In this document: one piece after another, positions 1-9,060 of the stretch | Position numbering within the stretch: the stretch's first letter is position 1 | Layout: the number at the start of each line of letters is the position of its first letter | Assembly: GCF_002835665.1 (NCBI RefSeq) | Contig: NZ_PIZV01000044.1 | Location: forward strand, 1 to 48,959 | DNA: 48,959 bases | Direction of reading: 5' to 3' | DNA from: Chryseobacterium sp. PMSZPI | GTDB lineage: Bacteria > Bacteroidota > Bacteroidia > Flavobacteriales > Weeksellaceae | Program-made: the position numbers and the translations under genes | The notes under the pieces: generated by a model | What the model saw: the letters and a program-made list of their open reading frames with translations, nothing else | What the model was told of the DNA's origin: nothing | Databases searched by the model: none

Positions 1-24
1 GTTTAGGCTATATTGATTATTTTT

Positions 25-186
25 AACCACTTAAGTTTTTTAGAGCCAAACTTTATGTATAATAAGTACATCTTTTGTGAAAATCTTTGATTTTCATCTT
101 ATGTAAACTTTTCTGTGGAATCATTTTAAACTTACTTAAGTGAACTCAAGTGTTTTAAAATGAACGTTTTTGTGACTTTTGTGGTT
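25..186 (+). repeat. Dispersed intergenic repeat, family 2, copy 1
   Basis: Aligns to the reverse complement of 39348-39537. Shared blocks include GTGACTTTTGTGGTT at the right end, ACTTAAGTGAAC with a following AAGTGTTT, and a central GAAAATCTT-GATTTTC block. The family's ends are inverted repeats, clearest in the other copy. It lies downstream of ccoP, and the first 339 bases hold no credible gene. It is probably a non-coding dispersed repeat; function is unknown. Confidence 0.7.
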
Positions 187-339
187 TTGTAGAGCTTAAA
201 CAATTTATTTTTTTTAAAATGCCCCCTTTATATCATTTTTAGTGTTGAAAAGGTTAGTTAGCAAAAATGAAAATTCAAATGTTAGTGTAGTTGTAAAGGG
301 GGCATGGCATGGGTTTATATCATTAAGGTAATAAATTTT

Positions 340-1227
340 TTAGTTGTTTCCGTTCTCCCATTTTACTTCTTCCCCTTGTGGAGCAGCACCGCCTTGGGCT
401 ACTGTAATAGGAGAAGATTCCTGGTTGATATGATAAATATAAGCAGCGATTTTTTCTGCATCTCTTCCTGTGATGGTTCCTTCTTTGATGAAAGGTCTCA
501 TGGTAGGATTGTTTGGAGAACCGTTTTCAAGCATCCAGAATACATTTTTAAATAAACTTTTTTCTTTGATGTTGATCCAGTGGGTATCAGTAAGATTAGG
601 CCCAATACCTCCTTTTCCTCCGTCTCCATGGCAGGTTACACAATTGGTTTTGAATAATTCCTGACCTTCTGCGATATTATCTGCACTGTATTTTGCGGTT
701 TCGAGATTGATTTGAGGAGCACTTTTTTCATATTCTTCAATGGAAGCCAACATGGTTTTTGCCTCTTTGGTATATTCTACATCCGGATGGGCATAATCTG
801 TGAATGAAAAAGCAGTTAAATACACAACACAGAAAATACATCCGAACCAAAACAGGCCAATCCACCATTTTGGAAGAGAGTTGTCAAGCTCCGTGATCCC
901 ATCAAAACCATGGTCAATAAGAATATCTTTTTCTTCTGTCACAGACTGTTTTTTGAAAGCGGAGTTCCAAAGTTTCTGATAATAAGGAATACTCTTTTCT
1001 ACCAGATATTTTTTCTTTTCTTCTTCGGACAATTTGCTGAAACTTTCATTTTCAATCAAATCTCCGATAGAGTTCATGATCATCAGAAGAATAATTGCGA
1101 TCAGGATCAACGCCCAGAAAAAAGGAGAAGTAAAATAACCTGAATCACTGGCAAACATTTCAAAGGCCATGATCGTTAAGCCGATCGTTACTGCGATATA
1201 TATTGAAATTGGGGTTCTCGTTTTCAT
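340..1227 (-). CDS. ccoP: cbb3-type cytochrome c oxidase subunit III (CcoP)
   Basis: Membrane-anchored c-type cytochrome subunit of the cbb3 high-affinity terminal oxidase; it passes electrons from the cytochrome c pool towards the catalytic subunit. The 295-residue product has two hydrophobic helices near residues 7-52, then the usual CcoP segment with another helix (about 120-140), and one periplasmic cytochrome c domain. The haem motif is CVTCH near residues 196-200, with downstream Met candidates for the axial ligand. The start lies 22 bp after the ccoNO stop, so the two form an operon and leave no room for a separate ccoQ. The extra N-terminal helices might replace one, but that is inference. 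Only one CxxCH is present, whereas proteobacterial CcoP has two. Confidence 0.93.
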   Translation of the reverse strand: MKTRTPISIYIAVTIGLTIMAFEMFASDSGYFTSPFFWALILIAIILLMIMNSIGDLIENESFSKLSEEEKKKYLVEKSIPYYQKLWNSAFKKQSVTEEKDILIDHGFDGITELDNSLPKWWIGLFWFGCIFCVVYLTAFSFTDYAHPDVEYTKEAKTMLASIEEYEKSAPQINLETAKYSADNIAEGQELFKTNCVTCHGDGGKGGIGPNLTDTHWINIKEKSLFKNVFWMLENGSPNNPTMRPFIKEGTITGRDAEKIAAYIYHINQESSPITVAQGGAAPQGEEVKWENGNN

Positions 1228-1249
1228 TGTAATACAATTTTATGATTAC

Positions 1250-3538
1250 TTAGTCTACACTTGCTGTTTGGACCTGAGTGGTTTTGATGTCTGTACCTAG
1301 TCTTTGCAGGTAAGCAATCATCGCTACAATTTCTCTTTGTTCAAGAGGAACATAAGCCGATCCTTTTGCAGTTTTTTCTTTTGTCATCTGATCTTTTACA
1401 TCATTAGCTTCTGAATAAATTCTTTGTACAATGGCTTTCGATTGATTATCCGCCCATTGGTTGGCAGAATCGATCTGTGCTTTTGTGTAGGGTACATCGA
1501 AAGAATTTTTCATCAACTTCATTTTGTCCACCATCTGACTGCGGTCTAGTTTATTGGTAATTAACCAAGGGAAACGTGGCATGATAGAACCTGCAGAAGT
1601 AATTCTTGGGTTATACATATGTTTGAAGTGCCATGAATCCGGGTTTCTACCTCCTTCTCTATGTAGATCCGGTCCGGTTCTTTTAGATCCCCATAAAAAT
1701 GGTCTGTCATAAATAAACTCTCCGGCTTTCGAATACTGTCCGTTTTTTCCTTCAAACCTTACGACTTCATCACGGAAAGGTCTGATCATTTGTGAGTGGC
1801 AGGCATTACATCCTTCACGAATATATAAATCTCTTCCTTCCAGTTCTAATGGAGTATATGGTTTTACAGCGGTAATGGTTGGAACACTTTGTTTCAGGGA
1901 TAATGTAGGGACAATTTCCACCAGGCCACCAATGGCTACTGTAATAAAAGCTAATATAGAGAGTAGGGTTGGCGTTCTTTCCAGCCAAAGGTGTACTCCT
2001 TCCCCTTGTTTTCTTGCACTACCAATGTTGGCCAATGCAGGTGCTTCTGCAGGAACTTTTTTCTGGAATGATCCGGCTTTGATGGTTTTAATCACATTAA
2101 TCACCATTAAAATAGCTCCTGAGAGATAAAGGATACCTCCTAAGAATCTCATTTTGAAATAAGGAATAATCGCTGTAACGGTGTCTAGCCAGTTTTTCCA
2201 TAACAATGTTCCATCAGGGTTGAATTGTTTCCACATCAATCCTTGTGTAAATCCTGAAATATACATCGGAACAGCATAGAAGATGATTCCTAAGGTACCT
2301 AACCAGAAGTGCCAGTTGGCCATTTTTTTAGACCAAAGTTTCGTTCTCCACATGATCGGAACCAGGTAATAGATGACTCCGAATGCCATGAAACCATTCC
2401 ATCCAAGAGCGCCTAAGTGTACGTGTCCAATTACCCAGTCGGTATAATGTCCAATTTTATTTAAAGATTTCGTAGCTAATAAAGGGCCTTCGAAAGTAGC
2501 CATACCATAGCATGTAACGGCAACTACAAAGAATTTAAGAATAGGATTTTCTCTTACTTTATCCCAAGCTCCTCTCAAAGTAAGAAGACCGTTTAGCATA
2601 CCTCCCCAAGATGGAGCAATAAGCATGATGGAGAATCCTGTTCCTACCGCCTGAGCCCAAGCAGGCAATGCTGTATATTGCAGGTGGTGAGGACCGGCCC
2701 AAAGATATACGAAGATCAACGACCAGAAATGGATGATAGATAATTTGTATGAAAATACCGGACGTTGCGCCGCTTTAGGCATAAAGTAATACATAAGGCC
2801 TAATACAGGGGTCGTCAATACGAACGCTACTGCATTGTGTCCGTACCACCATTGTACCAATGCGTCTTTTACACCTGCATATACAGAATAAGATTTCCAG
2901 CTTGTGAAAGATAAAGGAACTTCAAGATTGTTGAAGATGTGAAGCATCGCTACCGCAATCCATGTGGCCATATAGAACCAAATGGCAACATATAAATGTC
3001 GTACTCTTCTTTTGGCAATAGTTCCGAACATATTGATTCCGAATACAATCCATGAGAATGCAATTAAGATATCAATAGGCCATTCGTGCTCCGCATATTC
3101 TTTAGAAGTATTGATACCCATTAAGAAAGTAATCACTACGCTAATGATCATCAGCTGCCAAGACCAGAAATGAATCCAGGATAAAGTATCACTGTACATT
3201 CTCGTTTTTAATAATCTTTGCATACTGTAATAAGCACCGCAGAAAAAGGAATTACAGACAAAAGCAAAAATTACGGCACTCGTGTGAAGCATTCTGATCC
3301 TTCCGAAACCCATCGCTCCCTGAGTGTTGATTAATCCCTGGATATTACCCGATGCTAAACTCTTAATAGTCGTATCATCCGTACCGAATAAAAATTCAGG
3401 TAATTCAGGATAAAAAAGCATCAATGCGGCAGTAAGCCCCAGCAGAAATCCGACAAGTCCGAATACGATAGTAGCATAGAGGAATGCCCTGACAATATTA
3501 TTGTCATAATTAAATTTTTGCGTCTCCATAAATTCCAA
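1250..3538 (-). CDS. ccoN: Fused cbb3-type cytochrome c oxidase subunits I/II (CcoNO)
   Basis: Catalytic haem-copper subunit fused to the monohaem cytochrome c subunit of cbb3 oxidase; it reduces O2 to water at low oxygen and pumps protons across the inner membrane. The 762-residue product has a polytopic CcoN part (about residues 1-500). Conserved histidine motifs are WWYGHNAVAF, HHLQYTALP and HVHLGALGWNG. A TM anchor and CcoO domain follow, with haem motif CNACH near residues 577-581 and the typical SQMIRPFRDEV. The fusion is standard in Bacteroidota. It is first in an operon with ccoP. The accessory genes ccoS, ccoI, ccoG and ccoH are not in the window; upstream is a divergent XRE gene instead. 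Confidence 0.95.
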   Translation of the reverse strand: MEFMETQKFNYDNNIVRAFLYATIVFGLVGFLLGLTAALMLFYPELPEFLFGTDDTTIKSLASGNIQGLINTQGAMGFGRIRMLHTSAVIFAFVCNSFFCGAYYSMQRLLKTRMYSDTLSWIHFWSWQLMIISVVITFLMGINTSKEYAEHEWPIDILIAFSWIVFGINMFGTIAKRRVRHLYVAIWFYMATWIAVAMLHIFNNLEVPLSFTSWKSYSVYAGVKDALVQWWYGHNAVAFVLTTPVLGLMYYFMPKAAQRPVFSYKLSIIHFWSLIFVYLWAGPHHLQYTALPAWAQAVGTGFSIMLIAPSWGGMLNGLLTLRGAWDKVRENPILKFFVVAVTCYGMATFEGPLLATKSLNKIGHYTDWVIGHVHLGALGWNGFMAFGVIYYLVPIMWRTKLWSKKMANWHFWLGTLGIIFYAVPMYISGFTQGLMWKQFNPDGTLLWKNWLDTVTAIIPYFKMRFLGGILYLSGAILMVINVIKTIKAGSFQKKVPAEAPALANIGSARKQGEGVHLWLERTPTLLSILAFITVAIGGLVEIVPTLSLKQSVPTITAVKPYTPLELEGRDLYIREGCNACHSQMIRPFRDEVVRFEGKNGQYSKAGEFIYDRPFLWGSKRTGPDLHREGGRNPDSWHFKHMYNPRITSAGSIMPRFPWLITNKLDRSQMVDKMKLMKNSFDVPYTKAQIDSANQWADNQSKAIVQRIYSEANDVKDQMTKEKTAKGSAYVPLEQREIVAMIAYLQRLGTDIKTTQVQTASVD

Positions 3539-3637
3539 TAGTGTTTACCGAAGTGATATTTTCTCTAAGAAACAAGCTTATTTTTGGCCTTTTTCTTAAT
3601 TGAAAATAAATATCATGTAACGTGTATAATGTTTTGC

Positions 3638-3645
3638 CAAAGGTA
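3638..3645 (-). promoter_or_regulatory. Candidate -7 box for ccoNO
   Basis: Reads TACCTTTG on the minus strand and fits the Bacteroidota -7 consensus TAnnTTTG, about 100 bp before the ccoNO start. No convincing -33 TTG was found at 17-21 bp spacing. No clear FNR-like palindrome was seen in the intergenic region. Confidence 0.3.
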
Positions 3646-3714
3646 TTTATTAACTTTGTTGGAGGCTAATAGATAATCTTCTAAAGTATACCGAAAACTA
3701 CTAAAACAAAAACG

Positions 3715-4011
3715 ATGAAAGTATGTGGGCAAAATATCAGAAAAATCCGTAGGAGTAAAGATCTTACGCAGGAATATATGGCTTTCGAAATGGGAATCTC
3801 CCAAAAAGCATATTCCGATATTGAGAACTCTAAGGTAAAAATCAACCTGGAGATACTGACTAAAATCTCAGATATTTTGGAAATAAAACCCTCGGATATC
3901 TGTAGTATTTCGCATAAATGCGGAACAGATGACGGATATGAAGATAAATATCAGGGACTTTTGGATTATATGAAAAAGAACAAAATTGCTATTCCCAAAG
4001 AATACCTCTAG
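3715..4011 (+). CDS. XRE-family helix-turn-helix regulator
   Basis: Small cytoplasmic DNA-binding protein of 98 residues. Residues 4-62 form a Cro/CI-type HTH: IRKIRRSKDLTQEYMAFEMG, then ISQKAYSDIE, with the SDIENSK recognition-helix pattern. The short acidic tail (about 63-98) has no recognised domain. It is divergent from ccoNO across a 176-bp intergenic region and followed by a strong terminator, so it is monocistronic. A role at the shared intergenic region is possible but unproved. No toxin partner is adjacent, which argues against a toxin-antitoxin pair. Confidence 0.85.
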   Translation: MKVCGQNIRKIRRSKDLTQEYMAFEMGISQKAYSDIENSKVKINLEILTKISDILEIKPSDICSISHKCGTDDGYEDKYQGLLDYMKKNKIAIPKEYL

Positions 4012-4040
4012 CTATTTTAAATTCTATTAATAAACATAAA

Positions 4041-4081
4041 AATGACCTCCTCATGAGACTGAGAGAGGTCATTATTTTTTG
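4041..4081 (+). terminator. Rho-independent terminator after the XRE gene
   Basis: Perfect 9-bp stem AATGACCTC/GAGGTCATT (4041-4049, 4065-4073) followed by a T-rich run. Confidence 0.85.
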
Positions 4082-4255
4082 TTAGTCTGTGAAACTTGTG
4101 TTTCTAGTAATAAGCCTGATAACAAGGCGATGAAAGGGAACAAGTTTTGGTATACCCAAATTTATTATAATAGATAAATGATTCATAAATAATTATGTAG
4201 AAATAAATTCACGTGCTTGTGGATAAATATTTACAAGAATTTTAATTTTCTATAA

Positions 4256-4263
4256 TATATTTG
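4256..4263 (+). promoter_or_regulatory. Candidate -7 box for the sensor kinase operon
   Basis: TATATTTG matches TAnnTTTG and lies 27 bp before the kinase ATG. No -33 element at the usual spacing was found. Confidence 0.35.
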
Positions 4264-4290
4264 TTATAAATATAATGTCGGTCCAACTGA

Positions 4291-7251
4291 ATGAAGCTTC
4301 TGTCCTTTATTTTACTGTTGTGCTTTTTATCCAGCTACGGACAAAGCTATACTACCCAATGGTATAACATGGATAATGGGCTGCCTCAAAATAGTATCAA
4401 AGATATTGTAAAAGACCAGTATGGGTTCATATGGTTGTCTATGGAGGGACGCATTTTGCGTTATGATGGAAGCAATTTTGTACAATACAAAGATTTTAAA
4501 CTTAAAAATCTGAGTTTTGGTGATTTTTATGGAAACATAAAAAAAGACAGTATATCGGTTTTCAATAATTCTGAAAAAAGTACCCTTCTGATTTCTCAAA
4601 GACAGCCTCATGTCATCCCTTCGAATATATTGAATTCCGGGAGTCTGGGAAATCATAAAGTTTATAAACAGCTTGTTAAAAATAATATCACTGTCAGATA
4701 TGTTCCTTTTATAGATTCTTATTTTATTAAAACAGATACAGGAGCTTATTATTTTGAAAATAACCGTATTATTTATGCTGATCAAAAGACGAAGAAAAAT
4801 ATAAAAATAGATCTGGAGTTTTCACATAACAGACTCAAACGACTATTTGTTCATGGTGAATATGTTTTCATTGCAGATACGGAAAACAGAAAAATTCTTC
4901 AATTGTATCATGGAAAATATTCTTATGTGAATGCTCCGGCCATGTATAACGATTCGGAAACAAAAATGTATTGGCAACAGATCACAGGACAAGTTTTCAT
5001 GATCAATCATGATAAAATCTACAAGAGTGAATTTTCGGGAGGAAAACTTAAGCTTACTTATCTGTTGGAGTATAAAGATATTGACAAGGAAATATCCGGA
5101 GCAATGTTTTATGATGAGGTTTCCAGGAAATTATACATCGGAAGTTCCATTAACGGACTTAAAATTCTGAGTTTGTCTGATTTTTCTGTTTCAAGAAAGA
5201 ATTTACCTTACCAGGATGAAGTATGCTATGCTGCGATACCGTATGGTAACAATTCTATTTTGACTCAGGAAGGGATCAGATACTATCGTGATAAGTCGGA
5301 GAGATTATATAAAGCTCCGCAATCTTATGATAAGCGATATATTTTTCAGGATGATTCCGGAAATCTCATATACAGGGAAAACAATTCTATTCATATCAGG
5401 TATAAAAATACAGGATTTACAAAATATGATTCAGTGTTATTTAAAAGAAAAGAGATTGACGGATTGTATAAAAGTGGTGGTATGTATATGGCATCTGTTT
5501 TAGATGAAAATCGATTTTATCTCTATATATTCGACCATGATAATTTTAATAAAGTTGAGAGAATTATTCCCTGTGAAGATAATATAGACACTGTACTTCG
5601 ATATAACAATGATCTTCTTTATTTGGGGGGAAGTAATGGGATTGATGTTTTTTCACTGACACAGAATAGGATCATAAAACAGATTGGAAAGAATCTTCCT
5701 GTAAAACAAATAATAAAAACTAAGGATGGAAACATTTGGTTAACGACTTATAACAGGGGGATTTATTGGTTAAAAGATAAAAAGGTAATTAAAGTACCTA
5801 CCGATAGAAGCGATTTTTTAGCCAATGCTCACTATATATTAGAAGATAAGAATGCCAATTTATGGATATCATCCGATAATGGACTGTTTAAGATCAATAA
5901 AAATAAACTTTTACAATATATGGAAACACCCAAAGGGGCTGTGACCTATTATCGATACACCAAAGAATCCGGGTTTTTGAATAATGAATTCAATGGAAGT
6001 GCAGCGCCTTGTGCCCATATGTTAGAGAATGGTGAATTTGTATTTCCTTCTATGGAAGGTTTTGTATTCTTTTCCCCTCAAGACGTTAAAACCTATTTTC
6101 CGGAAACCCATGATGTATTTGTAGAAAGAGCAAAAGTAAAAGGGAAAATGATCACAATAAAAGATAGTCTTTACCTAGAGTGTGGGTATAAGAATGCTGA
6201 ACTTTATATAGATATTCCTTACTATTCTGATCTTGAAAATATTTATCTGCAAGCAAAACTTGTGGTAGATGAAGATAGCCAATGGATTAATATTAAAAAT
6301 GATAAAACCTTTAGATTGGGTAATCTGGACCCTGGTAAATATAATGTATTAATCAGGTTTTTATCTAAAGACGGAACGTTTGTTTATAAAAATTTTCCCA
6401 TAGAAATAGAAGCTTATTTTTATCAAACATTGATCTTTAAAATTCTGGCTATTGGAATTGTTATTTTAATTCTCATCTTTATTATCCGAAGCAGAACGAA
6501 CTTTTTAAGATCAAAAAATAAAGTATTAAAAAATACGCTTGTTCGGAAAGATAAACAGTTACAGGAAACCAATAATAAACTTAAAAACGAATCCGACTAT
6601 CAAAAAAAACTAATGGAAAGCATCAGCCATGATATCACAACGCCTGTTAAATTCATAGCTCTTCTTTCGCAAGAACTTACACAATCTGAAGATCTTAAAA
6701 CTCAGAAAAAGTATTTTGATAGTATTTATAAAACTTCTGAACAACTCTATAAATTTACCTTGAGCCTCAAAGAATATACGGAACTATACAAACAAGTAGA
6801 TACTGTAGAGGAATATTTGATTTATGATTTGATTGAAAATAAAAAATTACTATTTGAAGAGATTGCAGCCCGGAAAAATACCTTTATTTACAATTTTTGT
6901 GATCATGATCTGAAAGTAAAAGTGAATAAAAATATCCTGCTGGCTGTTTTTCATAACATCATAGATAATGCAGTGAAAAATACATCAGATGGCGAAATTA
7001 TCATTACATCTGTCTCTGCTCAGTCTCATATAGAAATAAGTATTACGGATACCGGTAGTGGTATGTCTGAAGAGCAGATAGCTTATTATTCCGGGCTCTT
7101 TAAGAAAAAAGAAAATGAACATTTAATTTTCAAAAACTATGGACTCGGATTGCACATGGTAGTCCAGCTGATGATGAAAATCAATTCTGAAATGGCTTTT
7201 CACAGGAATACACCCAAAGGAACCATCATTAAAATCCTTATTAAAATATGA
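4291..7251 (+). CDS. Two-component sensor histidine kinase with periplasmic beta-propeller
   Basis: Membrane sensor kinase of 986 residues. A signal peptide (about 1-18, ending SYGQ) leads into a large periplasmic part with two-component-regulator propeller motifs, for example GLPQNSIKDIVKDQYGFIWL near residue 30 and NLWISSDNGLFKINK near 525. A Y_Y_Y-like domain (about 640-710) and one TM helix (about 716-737) follow, then a coiled linker and the kinase core. The H-box is SISHDITTPVKF with phospho-acceptor His780; the N-box is NIIDNAVKN near 890; G-boxes are DTGSGMS and YGLGLHMV. The gene overlaps the following response regulator by 4 bp, so the two are very likely cognate. The signal sensed is unknown; related propeller systems sense glycans or other extracellular ligands. 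Confidence 0.9.
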   Translation: MKLLSFILLLCFLSSYGQSYTTQWYNMDNGLPQNSIKDIVKDQYGFIWLSMEGRILRYDGSNFVQYKDFKLKNLSFGDFYGNIKKDSISVFNNSEKSTLLISQRQPHVIPSNILNSGSLGNHKVYKQLVKNNITVRYVPFIDSYFIKTDTGAYYFENNRIIYADQKTKKNIKIDLEFSHNRLKRLFVHGEYVFIADTENRKILQLYHGKYSYVNAPAMYNDSETKMYWQQITGQVFMINHDKIYKSEFSGGKLKLTYLLEYKDIDKEISGAMFYDEVSRKLYIGSSINGLKILSLSDFSVSRKNLPYQDEVCYAAIPYGNNSILTQEGIRYYRDKSERLYKAPQSYDKRYIFQDDSGNLIYRENNSIHIRYKNTGFTKYDSVLFKRKEIDGLYKSGGMYMASVLDENRFYLYIFDHDNFNKVERIIPCEDNIDTVLRYNNDLLYLGGSNGIDVFSLTQNRIIKQIGKNLPVKQIIKTKDGNIWLTTYNRGIYWLKDKKVIKVPTDRSDFLANAHYILEDKNANLWISSDNGLFKINKNKLLQYMETPKGAVTYYRYTKESGFLNNEFNGSAAPCAHMLENGEFVFPSMEGFVFFSPQDVKTYFPETHDVFVERAKVKGKMITIKDSLYLECGYKNAELYIDIPYYSDLENIYLQAKLVVDEDSQWINIKNDKTFRLGNLDPGKYNVLIRFLSKDGTFVYKNFPIEIEAYFYQTLIFKILAIGIVILILIFIIRSRTNFLRSKNKVLKNTLVRKDKQLQETNNKLKNESDYQKKLMESISHDITTPVKFIALLSQELTQSEDLKTQKKYFDSIYKTSEQLYKFTLSLKEYTELYKQVDTVEEYLIYDLIENKKLLFEEIAARKNTFIYNFCDHDLKVKVNKNILLAVFHNIIDNAVKNTSDGEIIITSVSAQSHIEISITDTGSGMSEEQIAYYSGLFKKKENEHLIFKNYGLGLHMVVQLMMKINSEMAFHRNTPKGTIIKILIKI

Positions 7252-7862
7252 TAAAAAAAATATTAATTGCAGATGATCATCATGTAGTAAGAATCGGGAC
7301 AGCTATGATTCTGGAGAAAAATTTTGATGATTTTGAAATCGATTTTGCAGAAACGTATGATGAAGTAAAACAAAAGGTGACCACTGAAAAGTTTGATCTG
7401 ATTATTCTTGATATTGAACTTCCCGGAAGTATTCTCAAATCTATGGTTAGAGAAATTAAAAAAATCAGTGAAGATATATTGATCCTCATTTTCACTTCCC
7501 ATAAAGAAAGTGTTGCCATGCAATATATTCAGGAGGGTGCTAATGGTTTTTTGAATAAGCTCAGTGACTCGGAAACATTTGTGAAAACGGTTGAGAATAT
7601 TTTTAAAGATGGTTATTATTATACCCCTGAAGTTCTGAATGAAATGGTGAAGGCGATGAAAAAGAAAAATCCAACAGAAACTTTATCAGAAAGGGAGCTA
7701 CAGGTTTTCAATCTTTTGGCCAAAGGCAACGGAAATCTTGAAATTGCGAATGTATTGGACATTCAGGAATCAACAGTTGGAACCTATAAAAGAAGAATCT
7801 ATCAAAAATTAAAGATAACCAATCTTGTCGAGTTGTTGGAAATTTACAACAAAATACATTAA
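7248..7862 (+). CDS. LuxR/NarL-type response regulator
   Basis: Cytoplasmic transcription factor of 204 residues. The N-terminal receiver domain (1-120) has the acidic pair D9/D10 (ADDHH), phospho-acceptor D55 (LIILDIELPG) and a conserved Lys in NGFLNKLSD. The C-terminal LuxR-type HTH (about 142-204) begins LSERELQVFNLLAKG and contains STVGTYKRRIYQKL. Its ATG overlaps the kinase stop (ATGA), indicating translational coupling. The next gene downstream on the same strand is an adhesin-like gene, which may be a target; that is inference from position only. Confidence 0.92.
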   Translation: MIKKILIADDHHVVRIGTAMILEKNFDDFEIDFAETYDEVKQKVTTEKFDLIILDIELPGSILKSMVREIKKISEDILILIFTSHKESVAMQYIQEGANGFLNKLSDSETFVKTVENIFKDGYYYTPEVLNEMVKAMKKKNPTETLSERELQVFNLLAKGNGNLEIANVLDIQESTVGTYKRRIYQKLKITNLVELLEIYNKIH

Positions 7863-8050
7863 CGCTACTGCTTGTTGATGTCATAATACTGCTACAGAAA
7901 TGTGGAAAAATGCGTACAAGGTCCATTATCAAAATATTTTTTTTTCGCTGTAAGTTGGTACTGCGAAAATTACAATCGGATAATTAGATTTATTAGTTGG
8001 TATATAGATGGTTACGAACTTCTTTAGATTCTAGAAATACATTTTTGATT

Positions 8051-8986
8051 ATGAGAAAAAGTTTATTTTTCATGGCCTTATGGGCAGGTTTATGTAGTAT
8101 AAATGCCCAGGTTGGTAATGTGGGTATTAATACACCGAATGCTACCAGTACTTTAACGATTAACGGTTCATTTGCAGCAACATATAAGACGGTGTCCACA
8201 AGCGGAACTGTTGGGGCTAATGATTATTATATCGCATATAATGGAACCGGTACCGGCACCTTAACTTTACCGGCAGCGATCAATGGAACAGGTAATTTTG
8301 CCGGACGTACCTATCACTTTAAAAACACAGGAACGGGAGATCTTTACATTGCTACTGCTAATGCTTCTGAAACTATTGATAACCAGAATGGTGCAGGAGT
8401 AACGCAATTTTATATTCCGTCCGGCTACTATGCATATCTGGTAAGCAAAGGGACAATTACAGGAACAACGTGGGAGTTGGTACTGTTCTCAAGTTCTAAC
8501 AGTATGCCGTCCGTGAATCAGGCTTATCTTTTTTCTACAGCACAGCAAAATGCATTCAAACAGAATTGTACGGCTACAACTGGCCCTTCATGGGATAAAA
8601 CAGAAATTAAATACAATCAGGGCATGCAAATTAATACTGGAAATGTATTGGATTTATCATCGGGAAGATTTAAGGCTCCTACAGATGGGTTTTATATGAT
8701 TTATGGTTCTGCACAATTTGATAATTCTGAAGTTTCAGGGCAACCCAGCTTTGATTGGTGTGTATTGTATCTTGTAAAGAATTTTGTAACTACTCCCAAT
8801 AATCAGTTAGTACAGAATTTTCATGTAGATCCGGGAATGTTTGCGGCAGGTATTGTTTCTGCTGTTGTTCATTTAAATAAAGATGAAACTGTAAGTATGG
8901 CTGCAGCTGCAAAATTAAAGAATAACCCAGGAACCCAATATCAGGTGACAGCTACTTCAATTTACGGATATAAAATAGCAAATTAA
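8051..8986 (+). CDS. Secreted adhesin-like protein with C1q/TNF-like C-terminal domain
   Basis: Exported protein of 311 residues. I chose ATG 8051, which opens a clean signal peptide (MRKSLFFMALWAGLCSINAQ), over an upstream TTG at 7997. The N-terminus carries the VGNVGINTPNATSTLTI motif seen in tail-fibre-like proteins of Flavobacteriia. Residues about 170-311 resemble a C1q/TNF jelly-roll: GRFKAPTDGFYMIYGSAQF matches the 'GkFtaPvpGlYyF' C1q signature, and the protein ends SIYGYKI. This domain call is by eye. It is the first of several paralogues in the window and sits behind a two-component operon. It probably forms a trimeric surface or ligand-binding head, but this is untested. Confidence 0.7.
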   Translation: MRKSLFFMALWAGLCSINAQVGNVGINTPNATSTLTINGSFAATYKTVSTSGTVGANDYYIAYNGTGTGTLTLPAAINGTGNFAGRTYHFKNTGTGDLYIATANASETIDNQNGAGVTQFYIPSGYYAYLVSKGTITGTTWELVLFSSSNSMPSVNQAYLFSTAQQNAFKQNCTATTGPSWDKTEIKYNQGMQINTGNVLDLSSGRFKAPTDGFYMIYGSAQFDNSEVSGQPSFDWCVLYLVKNFVTTPNNQLVQNFHVDPGMFAAGIVSAVVHLNKDETVSMAAAAKLKNNPGTQYQVTATSIYGYKIAN

Positions 8987-9007
8987 CCAATCATTCTTAA
9001 TAAAAAT

Positions 9008-9036
9008 AAGCCTTGACAAACTGTTAAGGCTTTTAT
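9008..9036 (+). terminator. Rho-independent terminator after the C1q-like gene
   Basis: Perfect 7-bp stem AAGCCTT/AAGGCTT (9008-9014, 9026-9032) followed by TT and AT-rich sequence; the T-run is short. Confidence 0.6.
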
Positions 9037-9060
9037 CATATTTAATTAATTCTTTACAAT

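Noticed and set aside
304..555. Plus-strand ORF of 83 codons
   Set aside because: It lies opposite ccoP, whose haem motif and family match are clear; no protein-like features.
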